From VRUE01 sp963708115 (GTDB lineage: Bacteria > Actinomycetota > Thermoleophilia > Solirubrobacterales > 70-9): 64,000 bases of DNA. The stretch is from contig CAVPRX010000001.1 in assembly GCA_963708115.1 (NCBI GenBank), forward strand, positions 372,001-436,000, given 5' to 3'. The notes below the pieces were generated by a model. It searched no databases and was not told where the DNA came from. It saw only the letters and a program-made list of their open reading frames with translations. A program made the position numbers and the translations under genes. The number at the start of each line of letters is the position of its first letter. Positions within the stretch are counted from its first letter, which is position 1. Of this stretch, positions 48,383 to 59,074 are shown one piece after another.

Positions 48383-48669
48383 GCGACCACCGCGCCATCC
48401 CCGAGCCCGGCGAGCTGGTCTACCCGCCACGGCCTTCCTGGGCACCCGCCTTCTTCGCCTTCGGCGCCGCTGGGGCAGTCTGCGGGATCTTCGCCGAGGG
48501 CTTCATGGTGCGCGGTTGGATCTACTCGATCATCGGCATCGTCATCCTGCTCTTCACCCTACGAGCAATGATCAAGCTTGCGACGCGGGACTACTTCCGC
48601 CTTCCGCGCAAGCAGCACACCCGCGGAGCGGTCCTCCCCGTGGAAACGATCAGCCCTCCCAAGGGCTAG
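48379..48669 (+). CDS. Small two-helix membrane protein (oxidase subunit IV-like)
   Basis: 96 residues. Two membrane helices (FFAFGAAGAVCGIFAEGFMV, WIYSIIGIVILLFTLRAMIK) and a basic end (YFRLPRKQHTRGAVLPVETI). This size and order match actinobacterial cytochrome c oxidase subunit IV-type proteins (CtaF-like). Evidence is positional and topological; exact family not certain. Coupled to the upstream peptide gene. Confidence 0.6.
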   Translation: MSDHRAIPEPGELVYPPRPSWAPAFFAFGAAGAVCGIFAEGFMVRGWIYSIIGIVILLFTLRAMIKLATRDYFRLPRKQHTRGAVLPVETISPPKG

Positions 48670-48670
48670 A

Positions 48671-49072
48671 TCAATCCGGCGTCATCCCGGAGGTCGCGCC
48701 CTCCGCAGTCCAAACGCGAACTATGTCGCGAATGGAGAGCACGCCCACCAAATCGCCGGCGTCGAAGACGACGAGATGGCGGATGCCGCGGGTCGACATC
48801 TCGGCGGCCGCGTGCTCGAGGCTCCAGTCGGGCTCGGCGGCGACGACGCCCTCACTCATGTGCTCGGCGACGAGCTCGGTATCCGGGTCTTGGCCACGGC
48901 CGAGCGAGTTGAGGATGTCGCGCTCGGTGACGATGCACGGCACCGGCCGCTCGTCGTCGGTCACCAGCGCCGCACCGATCCCCTTCTCGACCATCATCGT
49001 CGCCGCCTCACGCAGCGTGTGCGCTGGGCCCACGGTCAGAACCACTTCCGACATGCCGTCCCGTACCTGCAT
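48671..49072 (-). CDS. CBS-domain pair protein
   Basis: 133 residues with two CBS motifs: EVVLTVGPAHTLREAATMMV / GAALVTDDERPVPCIVTERD and GVVAAEPDWSLEHAAAEMST / HLVVFDAGDLVGVLSIRDIV. Such pairs bind adenosine nucleotides and regulate partner proteins. ATG at 49072 is chosen over 49120 because GAGG lies right upstream and the first 16 residues are not domain. Stop lies 1 base from that of the membrane-protein gene, convergent. Confidence 0.88.
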   Translation of the reverse strand: MQVRDGMSEVVLTVGPAHTLREAATMMVEKGIGAALVTDDERPVPCIVTERDILNSLGRGQDPDTELVAEHMSEGVVAAEPDWSLEHAAAEMSTRGIRHLVVFDAGDLVGVLSIRDIVRVWTAEGATSGMTPD

Positions 49073-49171
49073 CCTCGTCCGCTCCCTTCGCTGCTCGGGG
49101 GTTCGTGTGAATCGTCTCAAGCCTACCCGACTGTCGAGCGCTCACACGCAGCGTTTACGCGTCCTTGATCG

Positions 49172-49336
49172 GGGCCTATCCCGGTAGGGGGTGTGCCACT
49201 GGGACGGTTCAGAACCAAGCGGGGTGGACACGGCGCGGATTCCGCATGGCAGAGCCATGTGGGATACGCGACGGGGCCGCATCCGCGCCGTGTTCTGGGC
49301 CGTATCCAGGGGTGCAATCACTGCCGGGATAGGCCC
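49172..49336 (+). repeat. Nested inverted-repeat element upstream of cytochrome c gene
   Basis: Three nested hairpins. Outer arms GGGCCTATCCCGGTAG (49172-49187) and CTGCCGGGATAGGCCC (49321-49336) with one G-T pair; middle arms ACACGGCGCGGAT (49228-49240) and ATCCGCGCCGTGT (49281-49293), perfect; inner CATGGC-AGA-GCCATG (49245-49259). Imperfect pairing connects them. Could be a small mobile (MITE-like) element, a structured leader RNA of the cytochrome gene or a terminator. Confidence 0.6.
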
Positions 49337-49364
49337 ATATAGACTCCGGCGCGCTCCGCGCCGT

Positions 49365-50069
49365 ATGACGATGCTCAAGCAACCGAACCCGATCCGCCTT
49401 CTACTCGCCCTCGCCGCCCTCGCGGCGATTGCCCTCGCCGCCTCCGGTTGCGGCACGAGCACGGCCGACGAGCAGCGCGGCCGCGCTCTCTTCGTGCAGA
49501 AATGCGGCGTCTGTCACGCGATGGCCGAGGCCGGCACGACTGCTCAGATCGGGCCCGACCTCGACGACGCGTTCGCCGCCGCACGAGCGGCGGGAGAGGG
49601 AGGGGACACGATCGAAGGAATCGTCAAGGCGCAGGTCGAGTTTCCGCGCCCGAGCACCGACAACCCCAACAACTCGATGCCCGCCGACATCGTCACCGAC
49701 CAGGATCTCGAGGACGTCATCGCCTACGTCGGCCGCTACGCCGGGGTCCCGGGCGCGGCGCCTCCGCAGGTACCCGGCGGGCCCGGCGCTCAGGTCTTCG
49801 CCAACAACGGCTGTGGCGGCTGCCACACGCTCGCGGCAGCCGCATCGGGGGGCGTCACCGGGCCCGACCTCGACGAAGCGCTGCCGGGCCAGAGCGCGGC
49901 GATGATCGACAAGTCGATCGTCGATCCAAACGCCGAGATCGTCAAGGGCTACCCCGCCAACGTGATGCCGCAGAACTTCGGCGAAACGCTGTCCAAGAAA
50001 GAACTCGAAGACCTCGTCCAGTACCTGCTGCAGGAAACGCAGCCGGGCAGCGCCAAAAAAGGCAGCTGA
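49365..50069 (+). CDS. Diheme c-type cytochrome lipoprotein
   Basis: 234 residues. The N-terminus (IRLLLALAALAAIALAASGC) is a lipoprotein signal with Cys about residue 28. Two c-type heme sites follow: ALFVQKCGVCHAMAEAGTTA and FANNGCGGCHTLAAAASGGV, each with a downstream Met candidate (NSMPADIVTDQDLEDVIAYV and NVMPQNFGETLSKKELEDLV). Two fused class I cytochrome domains. Likely electron carrier to the canonical oxidase on the outer face of the membrane. ATG at 49365; 45 bases before ctaA. Confidence 0.92.
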   Translation: MTMLKQPNPIRLLLALAALAAIALAASGCGTSTADEQRGRALFVQKCGVCHAMAEAGTTAQIGPDLDDAFAAARAAGEGGDTIEGIVKAQVEFPRPSTDNPNNSMPADIVTDQDLEDVIAYVGRYAGVPGAAPPQVPGGPGAQVFANNGCGGCHTLAAAASGGVTGPDLDEALPGQSAAMIDKSIVDPNAEIVKGYPANVMPQNFGETLSKKELEDLVQYLLQETQPGSAKKGS

Positions 50070-50113
50070 GTCGACCGCGGCCGGGACCGGCCGCTGACAT
50101 CATCCGAGGAACG

Positions 50114-51094
50114 ATGGGGACCCGCCTCAAAGACCGCCTCGACATCTCCCCGCAGCGCTATGCGCAGGTGACGCTGGTCGCCCTCGCCGCACTGGCCCTG
50201 ATCGTCCTCACCGGCGCCGGAGTCCGCCTTACCGGCTCGGGGCTCGGCTGCCCGGACTGGCCCAAGTGCTACGGCGGCACGGTGCCCCCACTCGACACCC
50301 ATGCGGTGATCGAGTACGGCAACCGCGTCCTCACCGGCTTCGTCGGCATCGCCGTGATCGCCGCCAGCGTGCTCGCCTGGTTCCGCCGGCCGTTCCGCTG
50401 GCACCTCGCCTTCTTCGGCGCCCTCCTGCCGCTGGGCGTGATCGGGCAGGCGATCCTCGGCGCTCTCGTCGTCAAGTACCACCTCGCCCCCGGCCTGGTG
50501 ATGAGTCACTTCATCCTCTCGATGCTGCTGCTCGACGCCTCCTTCGCGCTCGCTTGGTGCTCTCGCTACGAGCCGTGGGAGCGGCGGCGCTCCAGCGACC
50601 GGCTCGGCGTCTGGGCGGTGCGGGCGTTGATCCCGCTCGGCCAGCTGACGATCCTCGCCGGCACGATCGCCACGGCCTCCGGCCCCCACGCCGGCGCCCA
50701 CGCCGGCCAGCTCGTCCACCGCTTCGATTTCGAGGGCACGGGGACTCTGGAATGGATCGTCGAGCGCCACGCCGTGCTCGCAACCGTCTTCGGCTTGGCG
50801 GCGATAGCCGTCTGGCTGCTTCTGCGTCGCCCTGGCGGCGACAGGCGCGCCCTGCGGCCCCTCACCGCAGTACTCGCTCTCCTCGCCCTACAGGGCGCCA
50901 TAGGCGGCCTCCAGTGGTGGCTGAAGCTCCCAGGCGAGCTCGTCTGGGTCCATGTAGCGCTCGCGACCGTGACCTGGCTGGCGATGCTTTGGACGGTGGC
51001 CACCGCGGGAAGGCTGGAGCCCCGTGTCGGGGCGAGCTCCGCAGTCGAGGGCGACCCGGACGCCTCCCGGCGGAGCGCCCCCGCTCTCGCCTAG
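50114..51094 (+). CDS. ctaA: Heme A synthase
   Basis: 326 residues, eight membrane helices in two four-helix bundles. LTGAGVRLTGSGLGCPDWPK, CYGGTVPPLDTHAVIEYGNR (His), SHFILSMLLLDASFAL (His), QLVHRFDFEGTGTLEWIVER-HA (His) and LVWVHVALATVTWLAMLW. The first extracellular loop has CPDWPKC with two Cys, as in CtaA of Gram-positive bacteria. Oxidises heme O to heme A. Downstream of the cytochrome c gene in the same direction. Confidence 0.93.
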   Translation: MGTRLKDRLDISPQRYAQVTLVALAALALIVLTGAGVRLTGSGLGCPDWPKCYGGTVPPLDTHAVIEYGNRVLTGFVGIAVIAASVLAWFRRPFRWHLAFFGALLPLGVIGQAILGALVVKYHLAPGLVMSHFILSMLLLDASFALAWCSRYEPWERRRSSDRLGVWAVRALIPLGQLTILAGTIATASGPHAGAHAGQLVHRFDFEGTGTLEWIVERHAVLATVFGLAAIAVWLLLRRPGGDRRALRPLTAVLALLALQGAIGGLQWWLKLPGELVWVHVALATVTWLAMLWTVATAGRLEPRVGASSAVEGDPDASRRSAPALA

Positions 51095-51096
51095 AT

Positions 51097-51744
51097 CTAG
51101 GCGACCCGATCGGCCGACAGATCGACGACGACGTGGGTTATCGGCAGGTCGATCTCGCTGCGAGCGCGCTCGACCACACCGTGCTCCAGCCAGCGCGAGC
51201 GCTGCGGCGGATGGGTCGAGATCACTATCTCGTCGGCCGGGAAGACCCGCAGCGCGTCCTCGATCGCCACGTTCGGGTCCGAGTCGCCAATCTCACCCCT
51301 TGCCTTCAGGCCCAACTGGTCGACGGCGATCAGCGAGAGCTCCATCCGCTGGCGCGCCAGCTCGATCCCTTCGTCGATGTCGGATGCCCAGTGGGAGGCG
51401 CGGCTCCCGACCAGTGCCGGCGTGACCACGAGGATCTCGCAGCTGCGGTTGCGGCAGCGCTCCCGAATCTCCTCCAGCAGAGCCTCGCCCTCGACCGTCT
51501 CATTGGCGACGACCAGCAGGCGGTGCTTGCCGTCTCCGCCGCGGGTCAGCTCAACGCTGCGCGAAAGCGAGCCGCGCGCGTTCCGGTAGGCAAACCCGGC
51601 TCCAAACCCGATCAGCGTCGCCGACCAGACGACCCCGACAACCGGGCGCGTCAGCAACGTCAGCGCGATCACCGATGCGGCCGCCACTCCGATCACAACC
51701 ACCCACCGAAACGCGTCGGCCTCGGATCTGAGGGGATTGTGCAT
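51097..51744 (-). CDS. Membrane-anchored universal-stress-like protein
   Basis: 215 residues. Two N-terminal helices (WVVVIGVAAASVIALTLLTR, VWSATLIGFGAGFAYRNARG), then a Rossmann-like domain with KHRLLVVANETVEGEALLEE, CEILVVTPALVGSRASHWAS, and FPADEIVISTHPPQRSRWLE. This last segment recurs in the protein at 52392-53273 (DEVLISTFAGETSRWLDEDL). Paralogue of the gene at 12469-13062. A USP-like role near oxidase genes is inferred; not demonstrated. Confidence 0.75.
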   Translation of the reverse strand: MHNPLRSEADAFRWVVVIGVAAASVIALTLLTRPVVGVVWSATLIGFGAGFAYRNARGSLSRSVELTRGGDGKHRLLVVANETVEGEALLEEIRERCRNRSCEILVVTPALVGSRASHWASDIDEGIELARQRMELSLIAVDQLGLKARGEIGDSDPNVAIEDALRVFPADEIVISTHPPQRSRWLEHGVVERARSEIDLPITHVVVDLSADRVA

Positions 51745-51765
51745 ACCCCAGTTTTACCCCCGCAG

Positions 51766-52392
51766 CTAGAGGATGTAAACGGCGGTGTAAACGATGATCC
51801 ACATAACGTCGACGAAGTGCCAGTAGATGCCCGGCACCTCGACGCCGAGGTGGTCCTCCGCCTTGGGGCCGAAATGGCCGCGGAAGGCACGGATCGTGGC
51901 GAAGCTGAGCAACATCAGGCCGACGAAGACGTGGGCGCCATGCAGGCCGGTGAGGCCGTAAAAGATCGAGCCGAAGGCGAGGTCGCGGGCGCTGAAGCCG
52001 ATGTGTACGTACTCGTTGATCTGGATGAAGAGGAAGGTCGCGCCAAGCAGCCAGGTCAGGACCAGACCGAGTTTTAGGCCTTTCCTGTTGCCGCGCCGGA
52101 TCGACTCGAGCGCGTAGTGGATCGTGAAGCTCGATGAGATCAAGATCGCGGTATTGACCAGCGCCACGTACACCGGCAGCTCGTAGGGGTGCGGCGGCCA
52201 GGTCGGCGGGTGGACGACGACGCGGAGGAAGAAGTAGGAGGCGAAAAAGGCGCCGAAGAGCATTACCTCGGAGACGATGAAGAGCAGGATCCCCAGCGTC
52301 TGACGGTCGATCCGCGAGCTCTGGTTGGCCTCCGGCGGCCCGTGGTGCTCCTCCGCGTGAGAGTGATCGAGTGCGACGGTCGCGCTCTCCAT
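51766..52392 (-). CDS. ctaE: Cytochrome c oxidase subunit III
   Basis: 208 residues, five membrane helices. Family features: LGILLFIVSEVMLFGAFFAS, YFFLRVVVHPPTWPPHPYEL, FSARDLAFGSIFYGLTGLHG then AHVFVGLMLLSFATIRAFRG, and YWHFVDVMWIIVYTAVYIL at the end. Structural subunit of the aa3 oxidase. Its ATG overlaps the stop of the tandem USP-like gene (TGATG), so it is coupled to the CoxA operon. Confidence 0.95.
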   Translation of the reverse strand: MESATVALDHSHAEEHHGPPEANQSSRIDRQTLGILLFIVSEVMLFGAFFASYFFLRVVVHPPTWPPHPYELPVYVALVNTAILISSSFTIHYALESIRRGNRKGLKLGLVLTWLLGATFLFIQINEYVHIGFSARDLAFGSIFYGLTGLHGAHVFVGLMLLSFATIRAFRGHFGPKAEDHLGVEVPGIYWHFVDVMWIIVYTAVYIL

Positions 52393-53269
52393 CAGGCCTC
52401 CTCCCCCTCAGCGACGGCCGCGGCAACAACCGTGGCGGGACGCCCGACCTCGAGGTGTTCGACCGGCTTGTCGGTGATCTCGCGGGTACGCCCCAGCAGG
52501 TCCTCATCGAGCCAGCGTGAGGTCTCGCCGGCGAAGGTCGAGATCAGCACCTCGTCCACCCGGTAGTGCTCGATCGCGTTCTGTACGGCGTGGAAGGGAT
52601 CGGGGCTCATCGGCTGACCGGTGGCATCGATGTCGGCCCGGTACAGCTCGGCCAGGGTAGAAGCGAGGTCACGGACGATTTCCTCCTCGGAGACCCCCTC
52701 GGCGCGCGGGCAGATGATCGTGTACCGGTGCGGGTGCCCAGCGGCACGCTCCTTCAACCTGGCAATCAGGTCCGGTGCGGCGACGGTCTGGGTGGCGACG
52801 ACGAGCGTGTGGCTTTTCTCCCAGCTGATCGAGTCGTCCTGGACGCGCACCGGGATGTGCGTCACCGCCACCTCAGGCTCAAAGCGGTCCGTTGCCCAAG
52901 CGACGAGATCCTTGCGGGTCATGCCGAAGCGCGTCCCGGAACGGCAGGAGAGCAGGAGCTCGCCGGGTTCATGGGCGCGTACAGCGTCGTCCATGGCGAG
53001 GGCCGGATCACGGTCCATCACCTCGCCGACCGACTCGATCCCGTATGCGGAGAGGATCGACATCGTCACCTCGACCCTGGCGCGCGCGGCCTCGCGCAAC
53101 TCGCCGCTGTCGATCAACTGCCCGACGGCGGGCTGGTTTTGCGGCGCCGCGACGGCGACGAACGGCACCTTCCCCGCCCGCTCGCTGACCGCCTTCAGCA
53201 GCTTGCGGCCACCGGCGACCTCATTGAGGAAGACCAGCAGCGGCTGTGCCTCCTGGGTGGACTCCCCGC

Positions 53270-53273
<4 letters not shown>
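52392..53273 (-). CDS. Tandem universal-stress-like protein embedded in oxidase operon
   Basis: 293 residues with two similar domains. First half: PLLVFLNEVAGGRKLLKAVS, VPFVAVAAPQNQPAVGQLID and ARVEVTMSILSAYGIESVGE. Second half: KSHTLVVATQTVAAPDLIAR, HRYTIICPRAEGVSEEEIVR, VQNAIEHYRVDEVLISTFAG. Domains of this type appear in the genes at 12469 and 51097. The GTG start overlaps the stop of CoxA (GTGA) and the stop overlaps CoxC's start, so it is translated between them. A sensor or assembly function for the oxidase is possible but unproven. Confidence 0.8.
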
Positions 53274-55174
<1,901 letters not shown>

Positions 55175-55193
55175 CAGTAGATCTGCGCCTCCA

Positions 55194-55988
55194 TTATGCC
55201 CCGCCCGCCCCGAGGGGTTCGACCGGGTTGGTTTCGGTGTCCTGGCGGATCGACTCCATGAACGGGGCCGGCACCTTTTCGGTCAAACCGGCAACCCATT
55301 TGCGGAAATCGGCCGGTGATTCGACCACGACTTTGGCCCGCATCGAGGCGTGGCCGAAGCCGCAGAGCTCGGTGCAGATCAGCTGGTAGGTGCCTACCTT
55401 GTCGGGGGTGACGGTGGCCGTCGTGGTGATCCCCGGCACGTTGTCTTTCTTGATCCGCCACTCCGGCACCCAGAAGGAGTGGATCACGTCCTGGGAGTGC
55501 AGTTTGAACTGGACCTGGCGGTTGACCGGGACATGGAATTCGCCCTGCACGTAGGCATTGCCTTTGCCGGGGTAGCCAAAGCTCCAGGCGTACTGCTGGG
55601 AGAAGACGTCGACGGTGAGCGCGTCCTTGGCCGGTTCTTCGATGTCGTTGAGGATCGACCAGCTGTAGCCCGCCGCAAAGAGAACGATGACAGTCGGGAT
55701 CAGCGTCCACGCGACCTCGAGCCGGGTATTGCCGTGGATCGGCTCGCCGTCGGATTCATCGCCCGGCTTGGCTTTGAATTTCCACAGCGCGTAGAAGAGC
55801 ATCACCATCACCAGCGAGAAGACGAATGCCGAGAGGACGATCATCACGTCGAGCAGGTCGTCGATCTTGGGAGCCGCCGTCGAAGCGGCCTCGCCGTCCC
55901 AGTTGATCGGCAGCATCACCGCAGAGATCACCGCCGTAAGGGCGACGGTCGCGGCGAGCATCTTGGCTATCGGCAGGCGGCCGTACAT
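55194..55988 (-). CDS. ctaC: Cytochrome c oxidase subunit II with CuA
   Basis: 264 residues. N-terminal membrane helix/signal (KMLAATVALTAVISAVMLPI), second helix in FVFSLVMVMLFYALWKFKAK, then the CuA domain: VIHSFWVPEWRIKKDNVPGI with the first His and the Cys pair in GTYQLICTELCGFGHASMRA. All six CuA ligands are recognisable. Accepts electrons from cytochrome c. 19 bases upstream of CoxA in the operon. Confidence 0.96.
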   Translation of the reverse strand: MYGRLPIAKMLAATVALTAVISAVMLPINWDGEAASTAAPKIDDLLDVMIVLSAFVFSLVMVMLFYALWKFKAKPGDESDGEPIHGNTRLEVAWTLIPTVIVLFAAGYSWSILNDIEEPAKDALTVDVFSQQYAWSFGYPGKGNAYVQGEFHVPVNRQVQFKLHSQDVIHSFWVPEWRIKKDNVPGITTTATVTPDKVGTYQLICTELCGFGHASMRAKVVVESPADFRKWVAGLTEKVPAPFMESIRQDTETNPVEPLGAGGA

Positions 55989-56055
55989 GAGGCGGCGGGC
56001 ATTCTATTGAAGCGGCGGCCGGAGGTTTTCACGTCCAAATGCGGCTTCGCACGAT

Positions 56056-57402
56056 CTAGGCGGGCGGAGACAGCTCGGCGAGCTCCCCGGCCGATGCAGC
56101 CAGGACGCCGCGGGCCACTCCCTCCCAGCTCCAGAGCCGCTGAGCGGTGGCGACAAGCGCCTCGCGAGCTTCCACTCGCTCGGCCTCCGGAAGCCCGAGC
56201 CAGCCGGTCAAACGACCGGCAATCGCCTCGACGGCACCCGCCTCGACCGGGAACGAAACCAGCTCAGCGGCCTCCGGAGGCAGCGTCTCCGCCAGCTTCC
56301 GTGAAACCTCCAACATTCCAGAGTGGCCGGCGGAGACCGGCAAAATCCCACAAGCCGCGGCCTCGGCGGCGACCATCCCAAAAGCCTCGGGAAAGGTGCT
56401 CGGCATGACCAGCGCGTCGGCTCCAGGGAGCAACTCAGCCACCTCGTCGTGCTCCAGTCGCCCGATGAACTCGGCGGAATCGGCGATCCCCTTGGCTGCC
56501 TCCAGATAGCCGTCGGGCGAATCAGCGAGAAACGCGCTGAGGATCGACAGCGGCTCCGCAGTGCCGCCCTCAAGCCCCCGACCCAACTCGGCAACCTTGC
56601 GCGCATCATCCAAATCCCCGCGATCTAAAGCTGCCAGCAATCGACGCAGCCCGCTCTCGTACTCCCCGTAGCCGGCGATTTCCAGCTGTGCATCGGGGTG
56701 CACAGCTCTGACCAGCGGCCACGCAGCGATCAGCAGATCGACCCCCTTGGAAACGATCAGCTTCCCGACGAAGACGACACGAGAGCCTTCCTCCGCGTGG
56801 ACCCGAGGCCGAAAGCCCTCCGTATCGACACCAGGGGGCCCCAGCCGGGTCTTCTCCTTCAATCCGGGCACCTGCGGCAGAGCCGCCCAAAGCGACTCGG
56901 CCGTATGGCGAGAGCCGACCAGGACCGTCGACGCCACATTCATCCCCTCTTCCGCGTAGGGCAGGAAGCGCGGATGCGGTTTGACGGTGTACTCGAGGGC
57001 CGAGCCGTGGATCTTGGCCGCGAAGGGGCCGATCTCGGAGCGGGCGAGGATCGCGGGGCCCATGACGAGATGGCCCGCCAACGCCGCGTCGAAGTCACCG
57101 ACCGCGCCGGCGACTTCGCGCACGGCGGCGACGTTTGCGTCGATGTAGCGGTTGAGCTCCTCCTCGGTCAACTCCTCGAAGGCCTTGACCTCGAAGCCCT
57201 CATAAGGGTCTTTGACGTAGACGGGCAAAAGGCCATGGATGTCGGGGTTGTGGATCTCGACGCCCTCGATCTCGACCTGTCGGTCCTGGCAAAGGAGATG
57301 CACCTCGTGACCGAGCCGAGCCAGGGCGCGGGCGAGATTCGCGGTGTAGATGTTGCTGCCCGTGCCGCGCAGCATGTAGCCGTGGAAGAGGAGGACACGC
57401 AT
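56056..57402 (-). CDS. Family 4 glycosyltransferase
   Basis: 448 residues with two Rossmann domains. N-terminal YMLRGTGSNIYTANLARALA, GHEVHLLCQDRQVEIEGVEI; C-terminal GRLEHDEVAELLPGADALVM and PSTFPEAFGMVAAEAAACGI with the E-x7-E motif; also RVVFVGKLIVSKGVDLLIAA. A retaining GT-B glycosyltransferase; donor and acceptor unknown. ATG at 57402, upstream frame discarded. Divergent from the zinc-ribbon gene. Confidence 0.92.
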   Translation of the reverse strand: MRVLLFHGYMLRGTGSNIYTANLARALARLGHEVHLLCQDRQVEIEGVEIHNPDIHGLLPVYVKDPYEGFEVKAFEELTEEELNRYIDANVAAVREVAGAVGDFDAALAGHLVMGPAILARSEIGPFAAKIHGSALEYTVKPHPRFLPYAEEGMNVASTVLVGSRHTAESLWAALPQVPGLKEKTRLGPPGVDTEGFRPRVHAEEGSRVVFVGKLIVSKGVDLLIAAWPLVRAVHPDAQLEIAGYGEYESGLRRLLAALDRGDLDDARKVAELGRGLEGGTAEPLSILSAFLADSPDGYLEAAKGIADSAEFIGRLEHDEVAELLPGADALVMPSTFPEAFGMVAAEAAACGILPVSAGHSGMLEVSRKLAETLPPEAAELVSFPVEAGAVEAIAGRLTGWLGLPEAERVEAREALVATAQRLWSWEGVARGVLAASAGELAELSPPA

Positions 57403-57434
57403 CGCTGCCGCACAAGCTATTAGTCTTCTCCGCC

Positions 57435-57698
57435 GTGAACTCGAAGCAGCTCTACAGGATGCGGGCAGCAGCCTCCGGCCGCGAGGCCCTCGCTTACGCC
57501 GAGCCCGGCTCGGTCTACGTCGATCGCGAGACCGACGAGGAGATGGTGCCGGTGGCGATGGTGCTGCCGCTCGCCCCCTCGGCATCGGCCCTCCCCCGCT
57601 CTCCCGAGAACCTGCGCGCCTGCCGCCGCTGCGACCAGCTGATCGGCTTGGACGTCAGCGACTGTCCGTACTGCGGGCTCCGCCAAGAAGCTCTCTAA
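57435..57698 (+). CDS. Small zinc-ribbon protein
   Basis: 87 residues. C-terminal zinc ribbon CRRCDQLIGLDVSDCPYCG with two C-x2-C pairs, preceded by a basic N-terminus (SKQLYRMRAAASGREALAYA) and a hinge. GTG start. Its last 44 bases overlap the 3' end of a convergent membrane-protein gene. Function unknown. Confidence 0.7.
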   Translation: MNSKQLYRMRAAASGREALAYAEPGSVYVDRETDEEMVPVAMVLPLAPSASALPRSPENLRACRRCDQLIGLDVSDCPYCGLRQEAL

Positions 57699-57885
57699 AC
57701 CCGGCGAAGCCCGCGCCAACGCCTGGGATGATCGGCCAGACGATCACTATGAAGGCGATCGCCGCGACCCCCAAGGCGATCAAATGAACGGCTCCAACGC
57801 CGGGGCCGGTCAAGTTGGCAATCACTCCCGCTATCAAGCAGACGAACACCCAGGCCATCAGCCTATCTCGGACAATAGATCTCAT
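57655..57885 (-). CDS. Small two-helix membrane protein
   Basis: 76 residues. Start MRSIVRDRLMAWVFVCLIAG then VIANLTGPGVGAVHLIALGV and AAIAFIVIVWPIIPGVGAGF. Two membrane helices. Its ATG overlaps the TGA of the upstream 86-residue gene (ATGA). Convergent with and overlapping the zinc-ribbon gene by 44 bases. Unknown family. Confidence 0.65.
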   Translation of the reverse strand: MRSIVRDRLMAWVFVCLIAGVIANLTGPGVGAVHLIALGVAAIAFIVIVWPIIPGVGAGFAGFRELLGGARSTDSR

Positions 57886-58142
57886 ATCGCAAAGATTAGC
57901 GGGCCCGCCAGTGAAATCGCATAGATCAAAACTCCAAGAGAGAAGCCTGCGAAAGCCCCTCTGCGAACTGCCCGGTCCCACCGGGCCCGGGGCGCCTCCG
58001 AGTAGATGAAGCCGGCCAACACTCCGCCGGCAGCCGACAACGTGAAAGGGAATCCCAGACCAATGCTGTCTGGCCATGGATCTTCGACTCGTGGGAGGAA
58101 CGAACCGTTCTGCAACCAGATGCCAATTGCAATCACGAACAC
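57882..58142 (-). CDS. Small membrane protein, coupled
   Basis: 86 residues. FVIAIGIWLQNGSFLPRVED, FPFTLSAAGGVLAGFIYSEA and AFAGFSLGVLIYAISLAGPL give about three hydrophobic stretches. GTG start at 58142. Stop overlaps the next gene as ATGA, forming a two-gene unit. Unknown function. Confidence 0.6.
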   Translation of the reverse strand: MFVIAIGIWLQNGSFLPRVEDPWPDSIGLGFPFTLSAAGGVLAGFIYSEAPRARWDRAVRRGAFAGFSLGVLIYAISLAGPLIFAI

Positions 58143-58198
58143 GTCGCGACGCTGACAGGGCCGGGCGCGCGTGTGGCGCGCTAAATGTCAAATTTCAG

Positions 58199-58978
58199 CT
58201 ACGGCTGCTTGACGACAGTTGCCGTGTAGAGCAAGCGGGCGTTCGAGTAGTAGCAACCGTAGGTCTTCGTCTTGCCGACGCCCTGTTGGGGGTGGCCGCC
58301 CTGGATGTCTTCCTTCGAAGAGCAGTGATCGGGCAGACGGCTGCCGCGCCAGGTGTTTTCTTCGGTCACGTTGAAGGCGAACATCGGCGCCCAGGTCGGG
58401 ATGGTCAGAGCGACCACCTGTCCCTGCAGGACGCTGAGCGGGTGGTCGAGGGTGAAGATCACCGTGCTGCCGAAGTAGGGGTTGAGGATCTGCAGCGGGC
58501 TCTGCCGGACCAGCGTGTACTGAGGCGGCTTCGAGCCTTCGACCGGGCGCAAGACCCCGATCCGCGCCTGCGACGGCTTGCCGAGGAATTCGTTGAAGAA
58601 GCTGATCTCGTCGGTCATTTTTTCGGTGTCCGCGTCGGACGGGCGCGAGAGCGTGATCGACCAGGCGACGATCTTGCCGTCGAAGGGAACCTCGTAGGGA
58701 CGCGGCACGCCGCCGGCGATCGCCTGGAAGCCGGTCACGTGCCCCTCGACCCGGCAGGGGACGACCTCGACGTTGTTGACGATCTTGCCCGGGCAGGACG
58801 CCGGCGGGGTCGAATCGGTCTTGCCCAGGACCACGACCCGGGCCGGCGCCGAGTCGGCCGCACCCGGCCAAGCGGCGGCAACGAGCAACGTCAGAGCGCA
58901 GGCGAAGCCCAGCGCGACATAAGCGCGGCTGCGGTCGGTTCGGTTTTTGGCTGCTCTCACCAAGGTCTCAAGCGACAA
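58199..58978 (-). CDS. Secreted conserved protein
   Basis: 259 residues. Signal segment at residues 20-45 (AYVALGFACALTLLVAAAWP). The mature part has ASCPGKIVNNVEVVPCRVEG, FQAIAGGVPRPYEVPFDGKI, VAWSITLSRPSDADTEKMTD and LPDHCSSKEDIQG, with a C-terminal YGCYYSNARLLYTATVVKQ. Conserved Cys likely form disulfides. Family not recognised. TTG start at 58978, with GTG six codons later as the alternative. Confidence 0.7.
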   Translation of the reverse strand: MSLETLVRAAKNRTDRSRAYVALGFACALTLLVAAAWPGAADSAPARVVVLGKTDSTPPASCPGKIVNNVEVVPCRVEGHVTGFQAIAGGVPRPYEVPFDGKIVAWSITLSRPSDADTEKMTDEISFFNEFLGKPSQARIGVLRPVEGSKPPQYTLVRQSPLQILNPYFGSTVIFTLDHPLSVLQGQVVALTIPTWAPMFAFNVTEENTWRGSRLPDHCSSKEDIQGGHPQQGVGKTKTYGCYYSNARLLYTATVVKQP

Positions 58979-59074
58979 CCCCGGCCTTCGGCAAGGGTTG
59001 CGGCACAGGATTCTGTCGTTCGCCGCGGCTCAGCGGGGTCCTCCGGCGCGAATGCACGATCGCGGTCAACCCGC

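Noticed and set aside
57420..57719. A 99-codon minus ORF opposite the zinc-ribbon gene
   Set aside because: It overlaps the zinc-ribbon gene fully and lacks recognisable features.
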